From Ktedonobacter racemifer DSM 44963 (GTDB lineage Bacteria > Chloroflexota > Ktedonobacteria > Ktedonobacterales > Ktedonobacteraceae), in contig NZ_ADVG01000003.1 of the NCBI RefSeq assembly GCF_000178855.1, forward strand, positions 2,108,001 to 2,172,000: a stretch of DNA of 64,000 nt. Direction: 5' to 3'. Positions 16,702 through 26,238 of the stretch are shown in pieces (the first letter of the stretch is position 1; each line of letters opens with the position of its first letter). The translations under genes and the position numbers were made by a program. The notes below the pieces were generated by a model. It was given only the letters and a program-made list of their open reading frames with translations. It did not search any database and was not told the DNA's origin.

Positions 16702-17488
16702 CGTTAGTGACTCCTTTCGTGAGACCAAAAAAACACAGAAAGGCGCCACACCTCTTCACCCATCAGGGAAAAGAGGACAAGAGTCACGGATGCTCTTTTG
16801 TGGGAAAGACCTCCTTTCTGCGCAAAAATAATCGCCAGGAAATCGTTGGATACGAGACGTGGCTCATGCAGGTGGAGAGACTCGACACCTGGATGAGGAT
16901 TGCCTGAAGGCGCGGAGCAACGGAGAGACTCAACGTTGCTTCGTGCCCGTGGTGCCACAAGAGCAGAACAGCTCTCTCTCATGGACGAGAGAACCGCTCG
17001 GCCCAGATGCAGACTGCACCACTTCCTGCCCCCTCGGTCGCGAGGTGGGCAGGCTCCCCTGGACATTGCCAGGATCTATTCATCCCCTTTGGACGAACAG
17101 CAGTTCCACTCTTGTTGTACCCAAAAACGACTTTCGGGTCAATGATGCATTTCCGGGAATGTGGCGGTGAACAACAGAGGGAAATGTGCATTTTTGGGCA
17201 TTCTTGTCAGGGGGCATTCCTCTTGCGCTTCTCGGTAGGCCTGGGAAGCGGCTTTGGGGTAGGGCAAGGAGGCAAATACGGAAGAAGAACCATGCTCTCT
17301 GCCCAGACATGCATTCAACTTCGCGCAAAATTGAGAAGAACTTCGCCCACTATTGGGTGGTTTTCTTCTTCCCTTTTTGGCGGGTAGTTCAGTACACTAA
17401 GAGCAGGTCGTGTGGTTCTCACGTGATGCCTCCCTACTCCCACTCTTTCCCACGACCAACAAGCGCGTGAGAGCCACATGGCTTCATC
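16702..17488. promoter_or_regulatory. 787-bp divergent intergenic region
   Basis: It lies between the minus-strand series and the plus-strand 792-aa gene, so it must contain promoters for both or an origin-like site. An imperfect hairpin around 17330-17371 (GAAGAAC..CCCAC/GGGTGG..TTCTTC) is the clearest structure. No iterons or strong sigma-70 boxes were seen. Confidence 0.35.
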
Positions 17489-19867
17489 ATGATGAAAGGT
17501 AGACAGCACAACATGACTTTTAGAGAGAGCACCCCGCAATCGTCAGAGACGTCTGAGCATGGTCCTCATCCTCCTTCCGAACACACAAGAGCCCATGAAA
17601 CGCCGGTGTGTGCACAGGCGTCTTTGGATCAGGTTCCCACACCGCTGCTTGTGCGCGTGCAGCAGCTTTTTGGATTTCCCCGGGATCGGCGCTGTCTCAA
17701 TGGGCGGGAGTTCCTTGCCCACTGGCTCCGTGTAGCTACGCTTGAACGGATACGCCTTGCCCCTCGTGAAGATCCCCAGACCGTTGTCGTGCTCAAGGTC
17801 CAGAGCATTCGCACGTTGTGTACCTCTCCCTCATATGCCTGGCCCTGGTGCTATGACACAACAACAAAGTACCTGTCGGTCTTGCAGGCCGCAAGCCTCC
17901 TCTTCAAGGTGAAACAGCCCAGAGGGATGGGGGCCTGCTATTATTTTCCCCTCACCTCAACGCCCTGTCTGCCAATGCGTGCGGAGCAGGTACGCCGATT
18001 AGTCGGTCGACGCAAAGGGGTGAGCCATTCGCGCGCACTGCAACGGGTCTCGGCGTCTATGGAAGCCGCCTTTCGTGCTTCCTATGGAAAGGAAGGAATG
18101 GATGTGCAATCTCATGTATCACCGTCCCTTCACCTGGCCCCGCCTCCATCACAGGGAGCAAACACGCAAGAGTGCCCTTCCTTGACAGAGCAAAGCCATG
18201 GCGAACCAGCCAGGAGAGAAGATCAGGTGCGCCAGACGGTTGAGCGCCTGGCGTCGGTGTTCCAGTCATACGGGATGCGTATCACGCCTGCAGTGAGGGC
18301 GTCTATTACCACCATTATCTGGGAGGAGTTTGCCTATCCAGCAACGCCTCTCCCCACACACGCATCAGATGAGCGCATGCAGGTCTCCTCATCACCCAGT
18401 GCCCAGATGAACTCGCTGAACGATATGTTGCTGAAGGAACGAGCAACCCTGGCGCAAAAAGAGCATTCTTCCTGGAAGAAGTCGACGATAGGGGAAGAGA
18501 CGAGCCCTCAACATGCTCCATCCACTTGTGTGGAGAAAGGTCAACTTGTTGAGAACAGGTCGAGGGTTGCAAGCAATACCAGACCTTTGGGACAAGACCA
18601 GGTCGACCTTGGTGATCAACAATCGCAGACCCATACGCATACACGCGCGCACGCGCGCACTCACTTCACTTCTCTTATTAATTCTCAACTATCTAAAAAA
18701 GAAATACATGATAGAAGTGAAAAAGAAGTGAGTGAACCAGGTCTAACAAAAAAACGGGTCGATGGTTCACACCAAGCACAGACCCGAGAGGAACCTGGTC
18801 AATCATCTCCTCCATGCCCTGACAGCGTTATTGTTGATGACCATGCCTTGCTCCCCTTCGCCCAAGAAAAGGACTGGGATAGCGCTAGCAGTGATGAGGC
18901 TGGAGTGTTCCTCCTCTCGCTGCGAGATCAGGTGTCCGCCATGAAGGTGGCCTATGAGACAGGCACGCATGAGCAGTTTGAGGCGCTGGCTCTGGACTAC
19001 TCACAGCGGTTCAGTCAGAGCAATGAGAAGGTTGGGGTCTATCTCAAACGCATGTATGAGCACCCGGAGTGGCTGCATGTGGCGGCGGTGGATGCCCTGG
19101 TGCGCACCTGGTTCCCTGATCCTGGATGTCGCCCTGCTCGGTTGGGTGGGGGATGGGTGATCAAGAGATACTATGCCTATGTTCAAGGGCAGGAAGAGCC
19201 TCCTGCCGAATTTGTGGCCTGGGCGCAGTGGATCCTGGATGGGGGCCTTTCATATGATCATCTGGAGTGGGTACTTGAGGCAGTAGCGCGCAAGGGTTCA
19301 GGCATGCCAGGTGAGGGGAAACGTCCTCTGCCTCACGAGGTGATCATTGAAACGGGATGGTTGCAGGAATTCTGGGCAGCAGGTGGCGCACAAGGCCTGG
19401 AGCGCTATGGCTATCTCTTTGTGGATCTTGATGGCGAATTCTTTACCCCTCAGGATTACGAGAGGCACCGCCAGGCGGTGGTGAATGAGGTTCTTTCTAC
19501 CCCATATGATCCCAGTGATGCTGAGGTGAGGTATGAGATACAAACCTATCTGGCCTGGGCTGAGTCTCAGCGGCTTCCTGTGGAAGAAGAGCAGGCTTTG
19601 CTCACCAATTTGCCACGCCCCTTGGTGCAATGGGTGAGTGCCCTGGGGAAGCGTATTGATACTGAATGTTACAGCATTGGTGTGCGTCTGGCTCCTCGAA
19701 GCCGTCGACGTGTTATTGAAATCATTGAGAGGAGCAATCCAGAACGGGTCTGGCATCTTGCCAATCAACAGCAGATCCTTGCGTGGCTTGAGTGGTATGC
19801 TTATTTGGCGTCTGTTGTGCCTGAACAACAGGTGGATGAAGAAGTCTACCCTTTGGAGAGGGAATAG
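17489..19867 (+). CDS. unknown 792-aa protein, possible winged-helix DNA-binding N-terminus
   Basis: Residues about 45-160 look like a DNA-binding region (LLVRVQQLFGFPRDRRCLNG, VLKVQSIRTLC, TTKYLSVLQAASLLFKVKQ) of the kind seen in replication or transcription initiators, followed by a basic stretch (RRLVGRRKG). Residues 200-460 are low-complexity and polar, and 460-792 are helical and acidic (EEQALLTNLPRPLVQWVSAL). The start could also be ATG 17513, better spaced from AAAGGT. It is transcribed away from the csrA series and may control or replicate the element, but no Rep, Par or helicase motif is present. An alternating purine-pyrimidine tract (about 18631-18660) encodes THTHTRAHART. Confidence 0.65.
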   Translation: MMKGRQHNMTFRESTPQSSETSEHGPHPPSEHTRAHETPVCAQASLDQVPTPLLVRVQQLFGFPRDRRCLNGREFLAHWLRVATLERIRLAPREDPQTVVVLKVQSIRTLCTSPSYAWPWCYDTTTKYLSVLQAASLLFKVKQPRGMGACYYFPLTSTPCLPMRAEQVRRLVGRRKGVSHSRALQRVSASMEAAFRASYGKEGMDVQSHVSPSLHLAPPPSQGANTQECPSLTEQSHGEPARREDQVRQTVERLASVFQSYGMRITPAVRASITTIIWEEFAYPATPLPTHASDERMQVSSSPSAQMNSLNDMLLKERATLAQKEHSSWKKSTIGEETSPQHAPSTCVEKGQLVENRSRVASNTRPLGQDQVDLGDQQSQTHTHTRAHARTHFTSLINSQLSKKEIHDRSEKEVSEPGLTKKRVDGSHQAQTREEPGQSSPPCPDSVIVDDHALLPFAQEKDWDSASSDEAGVFLLSLRDQVSAMKVAYETGTHEQFEALALDYSQRFSQSNEKVGVYLKRMYEHPEWLHVAAVDALVRTWFPDPGCRPARLGGGWVIKRYYAYVQGQEEPPAEFVAWAQWILDGGLSYDHLEWVLEAVARKGSGMPGEGKRPLPHEVIIETGWLQEFWAAGGAQGLERYGYLFVDLDGEFFTPQDYERHRQAVVNEVLSTPYDPSDAEVRYEIQTYLAWAESQRLPVEEEQALLTNLPRPLVQWVSALGKRIDTECYSIGVRLAPRSRRRVIEIIERSNPERVWHLANQQQILAWLEWYAYLASVVPEQQVDEEVYPLERE

Positions 19868-20164
19868 TGCTTTATTGATGTGATTCTTATAGTCGTATGG
19901 CCAGAAAAAAGAAGAGTTATGAGCAGATCGGGCTGTTGGCGTGAAGTAGCTGGATTGGATCCGTTCCAGGCGCTGAACTTTGCTGGAACGAACAGGGCAC
20001 GGATGCTCAGTGTGAATGTTCCAGGCTTTTTGGTAGGTGAGACTCATCGTCTGGAGGGAGATGTGGAAATGCCGCTCGCAATTGCCCATGGGCTGTGGTA
20101 ATCGGGTCATAGGCAAATAGGATGCCGGGTTGGAGGTGCCGGTGGAGAGATTCGCACACTTTTT

Positions 20165-20596
20165 TTGAAGCACCCCGATCATGAGCTATGGCAATCTCTG
20201 CCTCGTGCTGCCAAACGTCTGGCTCCCCGCCTGCTGGCCGAATGGGGCGATGACCGATCCCGTTACCAGGATGCCCAAAGTGTGCAGGAATTGGCTGGCA
20301 CAGCTCCTGTGCCGTTCCAAAGTGGCAACTTTGCTAAAGCTCACAAACGCTTTGCCTGCTTGAAGCCGCTGCGCAATGCCCTGCATCAGTTCGCCTGGCA
20401 GACGACCCTCTCGCAGCCGTGGGCGGCTACGTATTACCAACGCAAACGAGCAGAGGGCAAGAGCCATAGTATGGCGGTCCGTGCTTTGGCAAATGTCTGG
20501 GTCAGGATCATCTTCCGCATGTGGCAGGAACAATCGTGCTATCAGCCCCTGATTTTTGAGGCAGCGCAGTTGGCTCATGCCAAACGAACTGCTTGA
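20165..20596 (+). pseudogene. IS110-family transposase, C-terminal fragment
   Basis: The 143 codons match the transposase_20 half of IS110 elements: RLAPRLLAEWGDDRSRYQDA, ELAGTAPVPFQSG and the terminal helices AVRALANVWVRIIFRMWQ. The N-terminal DEDD catalytic half is absent. The preceding 297 bases (19868-20164) contain nothing else I can identify. Confidence 0.8.
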
Positions 20597-20889
20597 GAGC
20601 AACCATACAGATGAGCTTCTTCTCAGGGTTTCAATGCCTGTGCTGTGGCACTGGTCGAGGGCTTGTTTTGCCTTCCTTTGGCTCATGAGTTTCATCGTGC
20701 TTCTGTTTCTCTGCTTTTAGGACTTGACCATAGAGGGTCTTGTGAAAGAGTATACACAAAGATTTTCTTCTTCCACGAAAGCGGGTCAAGGTCAGTCGAT
20801 GAGCAGCAGATCCGCGTCGTTTTTCGTGTGAGTCCGATGTCTCCTGCACCCTCTGCTGGCTGTGTCTACCCCAATTGGCAACATTGGGG

Positions 20890-21100
20890 GAGGCGTGAAC
20901 ACGCCCGTGCTTTCCATGGCGACCACGGTAACGCCTAACTCGTGCAACCAATCGTCGAGCAGCAGCAGATCACTAGTCGTGGTCGCAAACGTCCGCGTCT
21001 GCTTCTGCTGGTGCCCATTGGCTTGCGTGATCAAGACGGTGGTTACGGCTGTCTTCTGATGCACATCAATGGCAGCACAGCGCTCATAGATGATTTGCAT
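20890..21100 (-). pseudogene. IS110-family transposase, N-terminal fragment
   Basis: From ATG 21100 the minus strand reads MQIIYERCAAIDVHQKTAVT, with the first DEDD Asp in AAIDVHQK and the Glu in AMESTGV, then loses similarity about 65 codons in. It is in the opposite orientation to the C-terminal fragment at 20165-20596 and so comes from another copy or an inversion. Confidence 0.75.
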
Positions 21101-21942
21101 AACGAACCTCCTCTTGATGAACCTTGTCTCTCCCGCAGGGGTGATGGGTGCTGGGTGCGAAACAACCGACATGTTTCCTCCTCGTGCTCATGGCAACAGT
21201 CATTCATGCTGGACGCACCCCGGTCAGCTTCGGGCTCGAACTAAGGGTATCACTCTGGGAACGACCACTTGTACTCACCACCCCAGTTAGTATAACCATT
21301 TTCATCCACTTTCATGTCGCTCTGCGACATCAATGCTTCGGGCCAAATGGGAAATATTTGAGTTCGACTGGAAGATGAGCGGCTGGAGTGCCTTAAGTAC
21401 GGGGTCGCGCTCAGAAATGTTGCGCCATGCAGGCCAGATCACGGCCAATATTGGCGGTCGCCTCACCCGGCAGGAATCGCGCAGTTGGATCGACTTTGTG
21501 CGCCCCCTCTGGCCCGGTGCCCCCTTTCGATAAGCCTGCGTAGAAAAGGTAGAGTACAGCGACAACGCTTTTTGCGTTTATTATAAGACGGAAACTGGAA
21601 GACTGTATTGCAAAGTTTCTGCGAACTCATCGCTGTCCAGCGAGGGCACTCGATACATGGGTGCCCTCGTCTAGAAAGAGTTCTGGAGATCGCACCAAAA
21701 CATCAAAAAAGTACATTTCATCACATGCCAGCTGGAACCTGATTTCCGGTGGGATCGCGGAATGCCTTGAGATCAATCCATTTTCCGCTGCGTGTACCCA
21801 TTGTCGTATCAGAGGATACATTCAAAGACAAGGCATCATTCGCATCAAGGTGAGTATGCGGGAAGAGGAACCCCTTGAAATCAGGAGCAGTAAGATTTGT
21901 TTTTATGACGCTATCTTGGCACATTGTTCGGTTACTTCCCCT

Positions 21943-21956
21943 AAGTTGACAATACC
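21943..21956. repeat. solo 14-bp IS6 terminal repeat upstream of the eCIS
   Basis: AAGTTGACAATACC is identical to the right terminal repeat of the IS6 element at 50087-50947 and in the same orientation. No IS6 transposase is next to it. The rest of 21173-22170 is AT-rich and has no gene I can support. Confidence 0.5.
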
Positions 21957-22040
21957 TCTATTTAATGTTCATCAATGAAATACTACACTTTGCAATTTTA
22001 AAAATTTCTCCTCTAAAAAATTGTTATACACACGTTTTAC

Positions 22041-22046
22041 TATAAT
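22041..22046 (+). promoter_or_regulatory. probable -10 box of the eCIS operon
   Basis: TATAAT stands in the AT-rich leader 125 bases before the sheath start. The best -35-like hexamer, TTGTTA at 22021-22026, is only 14 bases away, which is short for sigma-70. Confidence 0.4.
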
Positions 22047-22170
22047 CACTGTAGTAATATCTGGCGAAGTGTTACTCAACTAAAGTGCAATGAGGTGCAA
22101 TATGCCTAAACCCAAACATTGATTGGATGGGCTAATTATTTGTACCAAGCTAAAGCAAGGAGGATCCCAA

Positions 22171-24120
22171 ATGCCCATCAAACCAACATATCCAGGCATT
22201 TATGTCCAGGAAATACCCAGTGGGGTGCATACCATCACGGGGGTCAGCACTTCTGTCACTGCATTTGTGGGACTTGCGAAGACCGGGCCGGTCAACCTGG
22301 CGACTCATATACTCAGTTACGCCGATTACGAGCGCAGCTTTGGAGGCCTGGCCTCCTACTCAGAAATGAGCTACGCAATTAACCAGTTTTTCCTCAATGG
22401 TGGTAGCGAGGCATGGGTCATACGACTCATCGGTCAAGACACAAAACCTAATACGCTTACCTTACAGGACAGCACATCCTCGAAAGATGTATTACGGGTG
22501 AATGAGTTGTACGCAGGCGAGGTAAACAGATATACTGATGTATTCGTTGATCCAGGCCCCACCTCTAGTACCTTTAACCTGATATTTGTCAGTACTTCTA
22601 AATCAAACTCCTCAGATAGTGTCATAGAAAAGTTTGTCGGTCCTGAGGACACTTCCGGCAATCCGACAGGTCTCTCGATGAACAGTGCGGATGCAAATTA
22701 TGTTCTGACTCAGGTGAACGGTATTTCACAACTTGTTACCATCGAGGACCTTATAAAGGATAACGCTACACTCCCAGCCCCAACAATACCTAACCATGGA
22801 ACATTGACCAGCGGCACCATCAGCAATATCACCTCTGTCCCAAGCACGACAGTAAATAGTTTCCGTATTAGTCTGGATAACTCTAGCCCATATACGGTAA
22901 CATTGCCGACAACTGCAACCTTCACCGATCTGCAACATGCCGCTACCGCCGTCCAAAATGCTGTCAAGGAGTTGAGACCAGCAGACTCGGCCTTTAGCAA
23001 TTTCACCTGTACGCCAGATACGACGCATAACACTCTCACGCTTGCTTCCGGAACCTATGGCAGAAACTCGTCTGTAGTGATACGGGCAGTACCCAATGAT
23101 AACCTCGCGAGCGATTTGAACCTTCTCGTCGGCCAGACTTCTGGAGCCCAGACGACTGCAGCACAACTGCATACTCTGAAGGGAGCTCAGGGGGGGGCAT
23201 TTGTAGCAACGGAAGAGTACGATCTATTCATAGCGGATCGCTCAAAGCGCGAAGGGATCTATGCGCTTGAGGCCGTTAACCTGTTCAACTTACTCTGCTT
23301 GCCGGGGATAACGGATGTGAGCATTCTATCAGAAGCGGCTGCGTACTGTCAGGAACGAGGGGCCTTCCTTATTGCGGATGCGCCACACAACACAACGCCA
23401 CCTGTCTTTGGGCCGGATGACATGTACAAGGCAATCCTCAATACTACCGCGGGGCAGATTATTCCTAAAACATCCTATGCTGCCATCTATTACCCCTGGA
23501 TTCTAGTTCCCGATCCATCGAATGGGGGAGGGCTGCGGGCCTGTGCCCCTTGTGGCACGATGGCAGGAGTCTATGCCCGCATCGATAGTACACGCGGTAT
23601 ATGGAAGGCGCCCGCGGGTACGGAGACGCTACTAGTAGGAGTGCAAGGCATCGAGTACCAGCTCAATGACGCGGAAAATGGCATCCTCAACCCCCAGGGG
23701 GTGAACTGTTTGCGTGTGCTCCCTGCCTATGGGCCGGTGGGTTGGGGTAGTCGTACTCTACTGGGCAGTGACGCTGCCGGAAATGAGTACAAATACATCC
23801 CTATCCGTCGTTTAGCTCTCTACATTGAGAAGAGCCTCTACCAGGGCACGCAATGGGTGGTGTTCGAGCCTAACGATGAACCACTGTGGGCGCAAATTCG
23901 TCTCAACGTTGGTGCGTTCATGCACAATCTCTTCCGCCAGGGAGCGTTTCAAGGCACAACACCGAGGCAGGCCTACTTTGTCAAGTGTGATGGCGAGACG
24001 ACCACGCAGAATGATAGAGACCTGGGTATAGTCAATATCGTCGTGGGCTTCGCACCCTTAAAGCCTGCAGAGTTCGTGATTATTCAGATCCAGCAGATAT
24101 CAGGCCAGATCGAGGTCTAA
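22171..24120 (+). CDS. eCIS contractile sheath protein (Afp2/3/4-like)
   Basis: The 649-residue protein starts MPIKPTYPGIYVQEIPSGVH, the conserved N-terminus of contractile tail sheaths, with TSVTAFVGLAKTGPV and a C-terminal sheath domain (about 480-649: YIPIRRLALYIEKSLYQGTQ, WVVFEPNDEPLW, IVVGFAPLKPAEFVIIQIQQ). ATG 22171 follows AAGGAGGATCCC, a strong ribosome-binding site; the frame opens earlier at 22123 without one. Sheath subunits polymerise around the inner tube and contract to drive it into a target. Only one sheath gene exists here, where Afp and PVC clusters have three. A variable insertion domain (about 130-360, Ser/Thr-rich) is probably surface exposed. First gene of the operon. 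Confidence 0.95.
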   Translation: MPIKPTYPGIYVQEIPSGVHTITGVSTSVTAFVGLAKTGPVNLATHILSYADYERSFGGLASYSEMSYAINQFFLNGGSEAWVIRLIGQDTKPNTLTLQDSTSSKDVLRVNELYAGEVNRYTDVFVDPGPTSSTFNLIFVSTSKSNSSDSVIEKFVGPEDTSGNPTGLSMNSADANYVLTQVNGISQLVTIEDLIKDNATLPAPTIPNHGTLTSGTISNITSVPSTTVNSFRISLDNSSPYTVTLPTTATFTDLQHAATAVQNAVKELRPADSAFSNFTCTPDTTHNTLTLASGTYGRNSSVVIRAVPNDNLASDLNLLVGQTSGAQTTAAQLHTLKGAQGGAFVATEEYDLFIADRSKREGIYALEAVNLFNLLCLPGITDVSILSEAAAYCQERGAFLIADAPHNTTPPVFGPDDMYKAILNTTAGQIIPKTSYAAIYYPWILVPDPSNGGGLRACAPCGTMAGVYARIDSTRGIWKAPAGTETLLVGVQGIEYQLNDAENGILNPQGVNCLRVLPAYGPVGWGSRTLLGSDAAGNEYKYIPIRRLALYIEKSLYQGTQWVVFEPNDEPLWAQIRLNVGAFMHNLFRQGAFQGTTPRQAYFVKCDGETTTQNDRDLGIVNIVVGFAPLKPAEFVIIQIQQISGQIEV

Positions 24121-24160
24121 AGCTTCCCCTGGGATCCATCGGGAATAAGGAGAGAAAAAC

Positions 24161-24688
24161 ATGGCCCAGTTTACCGTCAACACGCAGCGCTTTGATCCAT
24201 ACAAGAATTTCAAATTTCGTGTCAAGTGGGATGGTCGCTACGTAGCGGGTATCAGCAAGGTCAGTGCGCTGAAGCGCACATCGGAGGTGGTAGAGCATCG
24301 AGAGGGGGGCGATGCGAGCACCAGTCGCAAGTCTCCCGGGCGCGTCAAGTACGATGCGATTACGCTCGAGCGAGGTGTCACGCACGATACCGAATTCGAG
24401 AAGTGGGCGAATAAGGTTTGGCTGCAAAATGCGGGCCTTGGTTCCGAGGTGTCGCTCAGGGATTTCCGGAAGGATATCATCCTAGAGTTGTATAACGAGG
24501 CCGGTCAGTTGGTGATTGCCTATAAAATCTATCGCTGCTGGGTCTCTGAGTACCAGGCTATGCCCGATCTGGATGCGAATGCGAATGCTATAGCCATCCA
24601 GCATATCAAGCTAGAGAACGAAGGATGGGAACGTGATGATAGCGTTACCGAACCAACCGAGCCATCGTTCACCATACCGGCGACCTAA
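24161..24688 (+). CDS. eCIS inner tube protein (Afp1/5-like)
   Basis: The 175-residue product has the T4 gp19-type tube pattern: DPYKNFKFRVKWDGRYVAGI near the start, a central SRKSPGRVKYDAITLERGVT, and a C-terminal IQHIKLENEGWERD. These proteins stack as hexameric rings to form the lumen that carries cargo. AAGGAGAGAAAAAC precedes ATG 24161. The C-terminal 15 residues (DSVTEPTEPSFTIPAT) are a polar extension. A single tube gene is present. Confidence 0.95.
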   Translation: MAQFTVNTQRFDPYKNFKFRVKWDGRYVAGISKVSALKRTSEVVEHREGGDASTSRKSPGRVKYDAITLERGVTHDTEFEKWANKVWLQNAGLGSEVSLRDFRKDIILELYNEAGQLVIAYKIYRCWVSEYQAMPDLDANANAIAIQHIKLENEGWERDDSVTEPTEPSFTIPAT

Positions 24689-24691
24689 GCT

Positions 24692-25465
24692 ATGATGCTA
24701 GCACTTTCTGGTCAAGAGATACTCCATATCTGGGAAACTGGCCAGGGACGGCACCCAATCGACCAGGCGCTTATCATCCTGGCATCCGCTTTCCCAGAAA
24801 TGTCGTGGGACGCACTTGCTAGGCTGAGTATCGGCCAAAGAGATAGCAACCTTCTCACGGTTCGCGCACATACCTTTGGCTCGCGGCTCGTGGCCCTGGC
24901 TACCTGCCTCCAATGTCGAGAGCAGGCGGAGTGCATGCTTGATCTGGCTGCCATGGGGTTAGTGCCAGGTATAACGGCTAAAAGCATGGCTGCAGACAGC
25001 TTGTTTGCAGATACTGCTAACGAGTTGCAGCAGATGAGTGTCGATGGTTACGAATTACATTTTCGCTTGCCTAACAGCCAGGATCTGGCCGCTATCGCGA
25101 ACAACCAGGATGTTGGTAGTGCTCGCAACCGGCTGGTGCAGTGCTGTATTGTGCAGGCCTGCTATGATGGTCTGCCAGTAGCAATGGAAGAGCTGCCTGA
25201 TCCGGTGATAGAGTCGGTAACAGCACAGATGATCGAGCGAGACCCGCTGGCCGAGATACAACTTGCCCTCACCTGCCCGGTCTGCGGCCATCACTGGCAA
25301 AGTATGTTCGATATTGTTACGTTTTTGTGGCATGAGATTAGCATGGAGGCGAAGCGCTTGCTGCGCGAAGTGCATATCCTGGCGCAAGCTTATGGGTGGA
25401 GTGAGGGTGATATTTTGTCGATGAGTGCTGCCCGGCGGCAATTGTATATAGAAATGGTGACCTGA
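24692..25465 (+). CDS. baseplate-associated zinc-ribbon protein (T4 gp26/51-type)
   Basis: This 257-residue protein has cysteine pairs at about 71-74 (CLQCREQ) and 198-201 (CPVCGHHW) that can form a zinc site between distant strands. LHFRLPNSQDLAAIAN resembles the short T4 baseplate protein domain found in many contractile-injection clusters. It starts 3 bases after the tube stop and its end overlaps the next gene. A role in baseplate assembly follows from family and position; the exact location in the particle is not known to me. Confidence 0.7.
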   Translation: MMLALSGQEILHIWETGQGRHPIDQALIILASAFPEMSWDALARLSIGQRDSNLLTVRAHTFGSRLVALATCLQCREQAECMLDLAAMGLVPGITAKSMAADSLFADTANELQQMSVDGYELHFRLPNSQDLAAIANNQDVGSARNRLVQCCIVQACYDGLPVAMEELPDPVIESVTAQMIERDPLAEIQLALTCPVCGHHWQSMFDIVTFLWHEISMEAKRLLREVHILAQAYGWSEGDILSMSAARRQLYIEMVT

Positions 25466-26238
25466 TGGCTGACTTTCTTACCCGACTCGCTGAACGCACC
25501 TTGGGTGTTGCACCGATGGTACAGCCGATTCTCGCGCCTATATTTGCGCCAGAGCCGATACTCACTAGCGGTACGCACCCACTCGAGTACGAGGATGCCT
25601 CAGTGATACAACAGATTCTCGCGCCTGAGCAATCGTTAGCCAGGGAAGCGCTCAACATAGAGCACGAGGATAGAGCAGTGGATACCGTGCACGATAACAT
25701 TGGGCCTGCAAGGGACCGCCCTAGTCCTGCTGCATCGCGCCTGTTCCGCCGCCACGCGATTCACCCTCAGACTCCCGAACACGCCGGAGGCCAATCCTTC
25801 CTGGCGCACGATCAGGACGCTCACGCGCATCCCGAACAGGTAAAGCACAGAGGTCGATCGTCAAAACTGGAGGACCTCACAATCCGTGGCGTGCCAGGTG
25901 CGGAAAGGGGTATTGTTCAAGGGGCAACCATGCCCACCTGGAGTATCGTCTCATCATCTACTGTCTCTGGGCCTACCGCGAATGAGGACTCCTTGGGCAC
26001 ATCCCTTTCGACGAATTGGGCTCCTTTAACCAGAGCTTTGCTGCCAGTTCAACATCTCGAAGTATCAGCGGCTGAAAAATCGACATCAGCGCCAACTATC
26101 CGCGTGACTATCGGTCGCATCGAGGTGCGAGCCGTTATGCCAACGAAAGAAGCTACAGTAGGCCCTCCATCTACGCGCCCGAGACCAAAGCTTTCACTAG
26201 ATGACTACTTAAAGCAGCAGAATGGAGGGCAGAGATGA
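25465..26238 (+). CDS. Pro/Ala/Ser-rich eCIS linker protein, unknown function
   Basis: The 257 residues are mostly disordered-looking (Pro, Ala, Ser, Thr, His rich) from 25 to 205, with an ordered C-terminal motif IRVTIGRIEVRAVMPTKEA and PKLSLDDYLKQQNGG at the end. That C-terminal pattern is common to small proteins next to DUF4255 genes in such clusters. ATG overlaps the preceding stop and its own stop overlaps the next start, so it is cotranslated. It could act as a flexible adaptor or chaperone; no function is proved. Confidence 0.65.
   Translation: MADFLTRLAERTLGVAPMVQPILAPIFAPEPILTSGTHPLEYEDASVIQQILAPEQSLAREALNIEHEDRAVDTVHDNIGPARDRPSPAASRLFRRHAIHPQTPEHAGGQSFLAHDQDAHAHPEQVKHRGRSSKLEDLTIRGVPGAERGIVQGATMPTWSIVSSSTVSGPTANEDSLGTSLSTNWAPLTRALLPVQHLEVSAAEKSTSAPTIRVTIGRIEVRAVMPTKEATVGPPSTRPRPKLSLDDYLKQQNGGQR

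Noticed and set aside
18625..18665. Alternating CA/CG tract as a repeat locus or CRISPR-like array
   Set aside because: It is a single short tract inside a coding region; there are no spacers or repeat units.
19298..20182. 294-codon minus-strand frame
   Set aside because: It mirrors the 792-aa gene, has no ribosome-binding site and shows no domain.
21302..21565. Small gene between IS110 debris and the eCIS
   Set aside because: Neither strand gives a protein with a ribosome-binding site or recognisable motif; likely remnant sequence.
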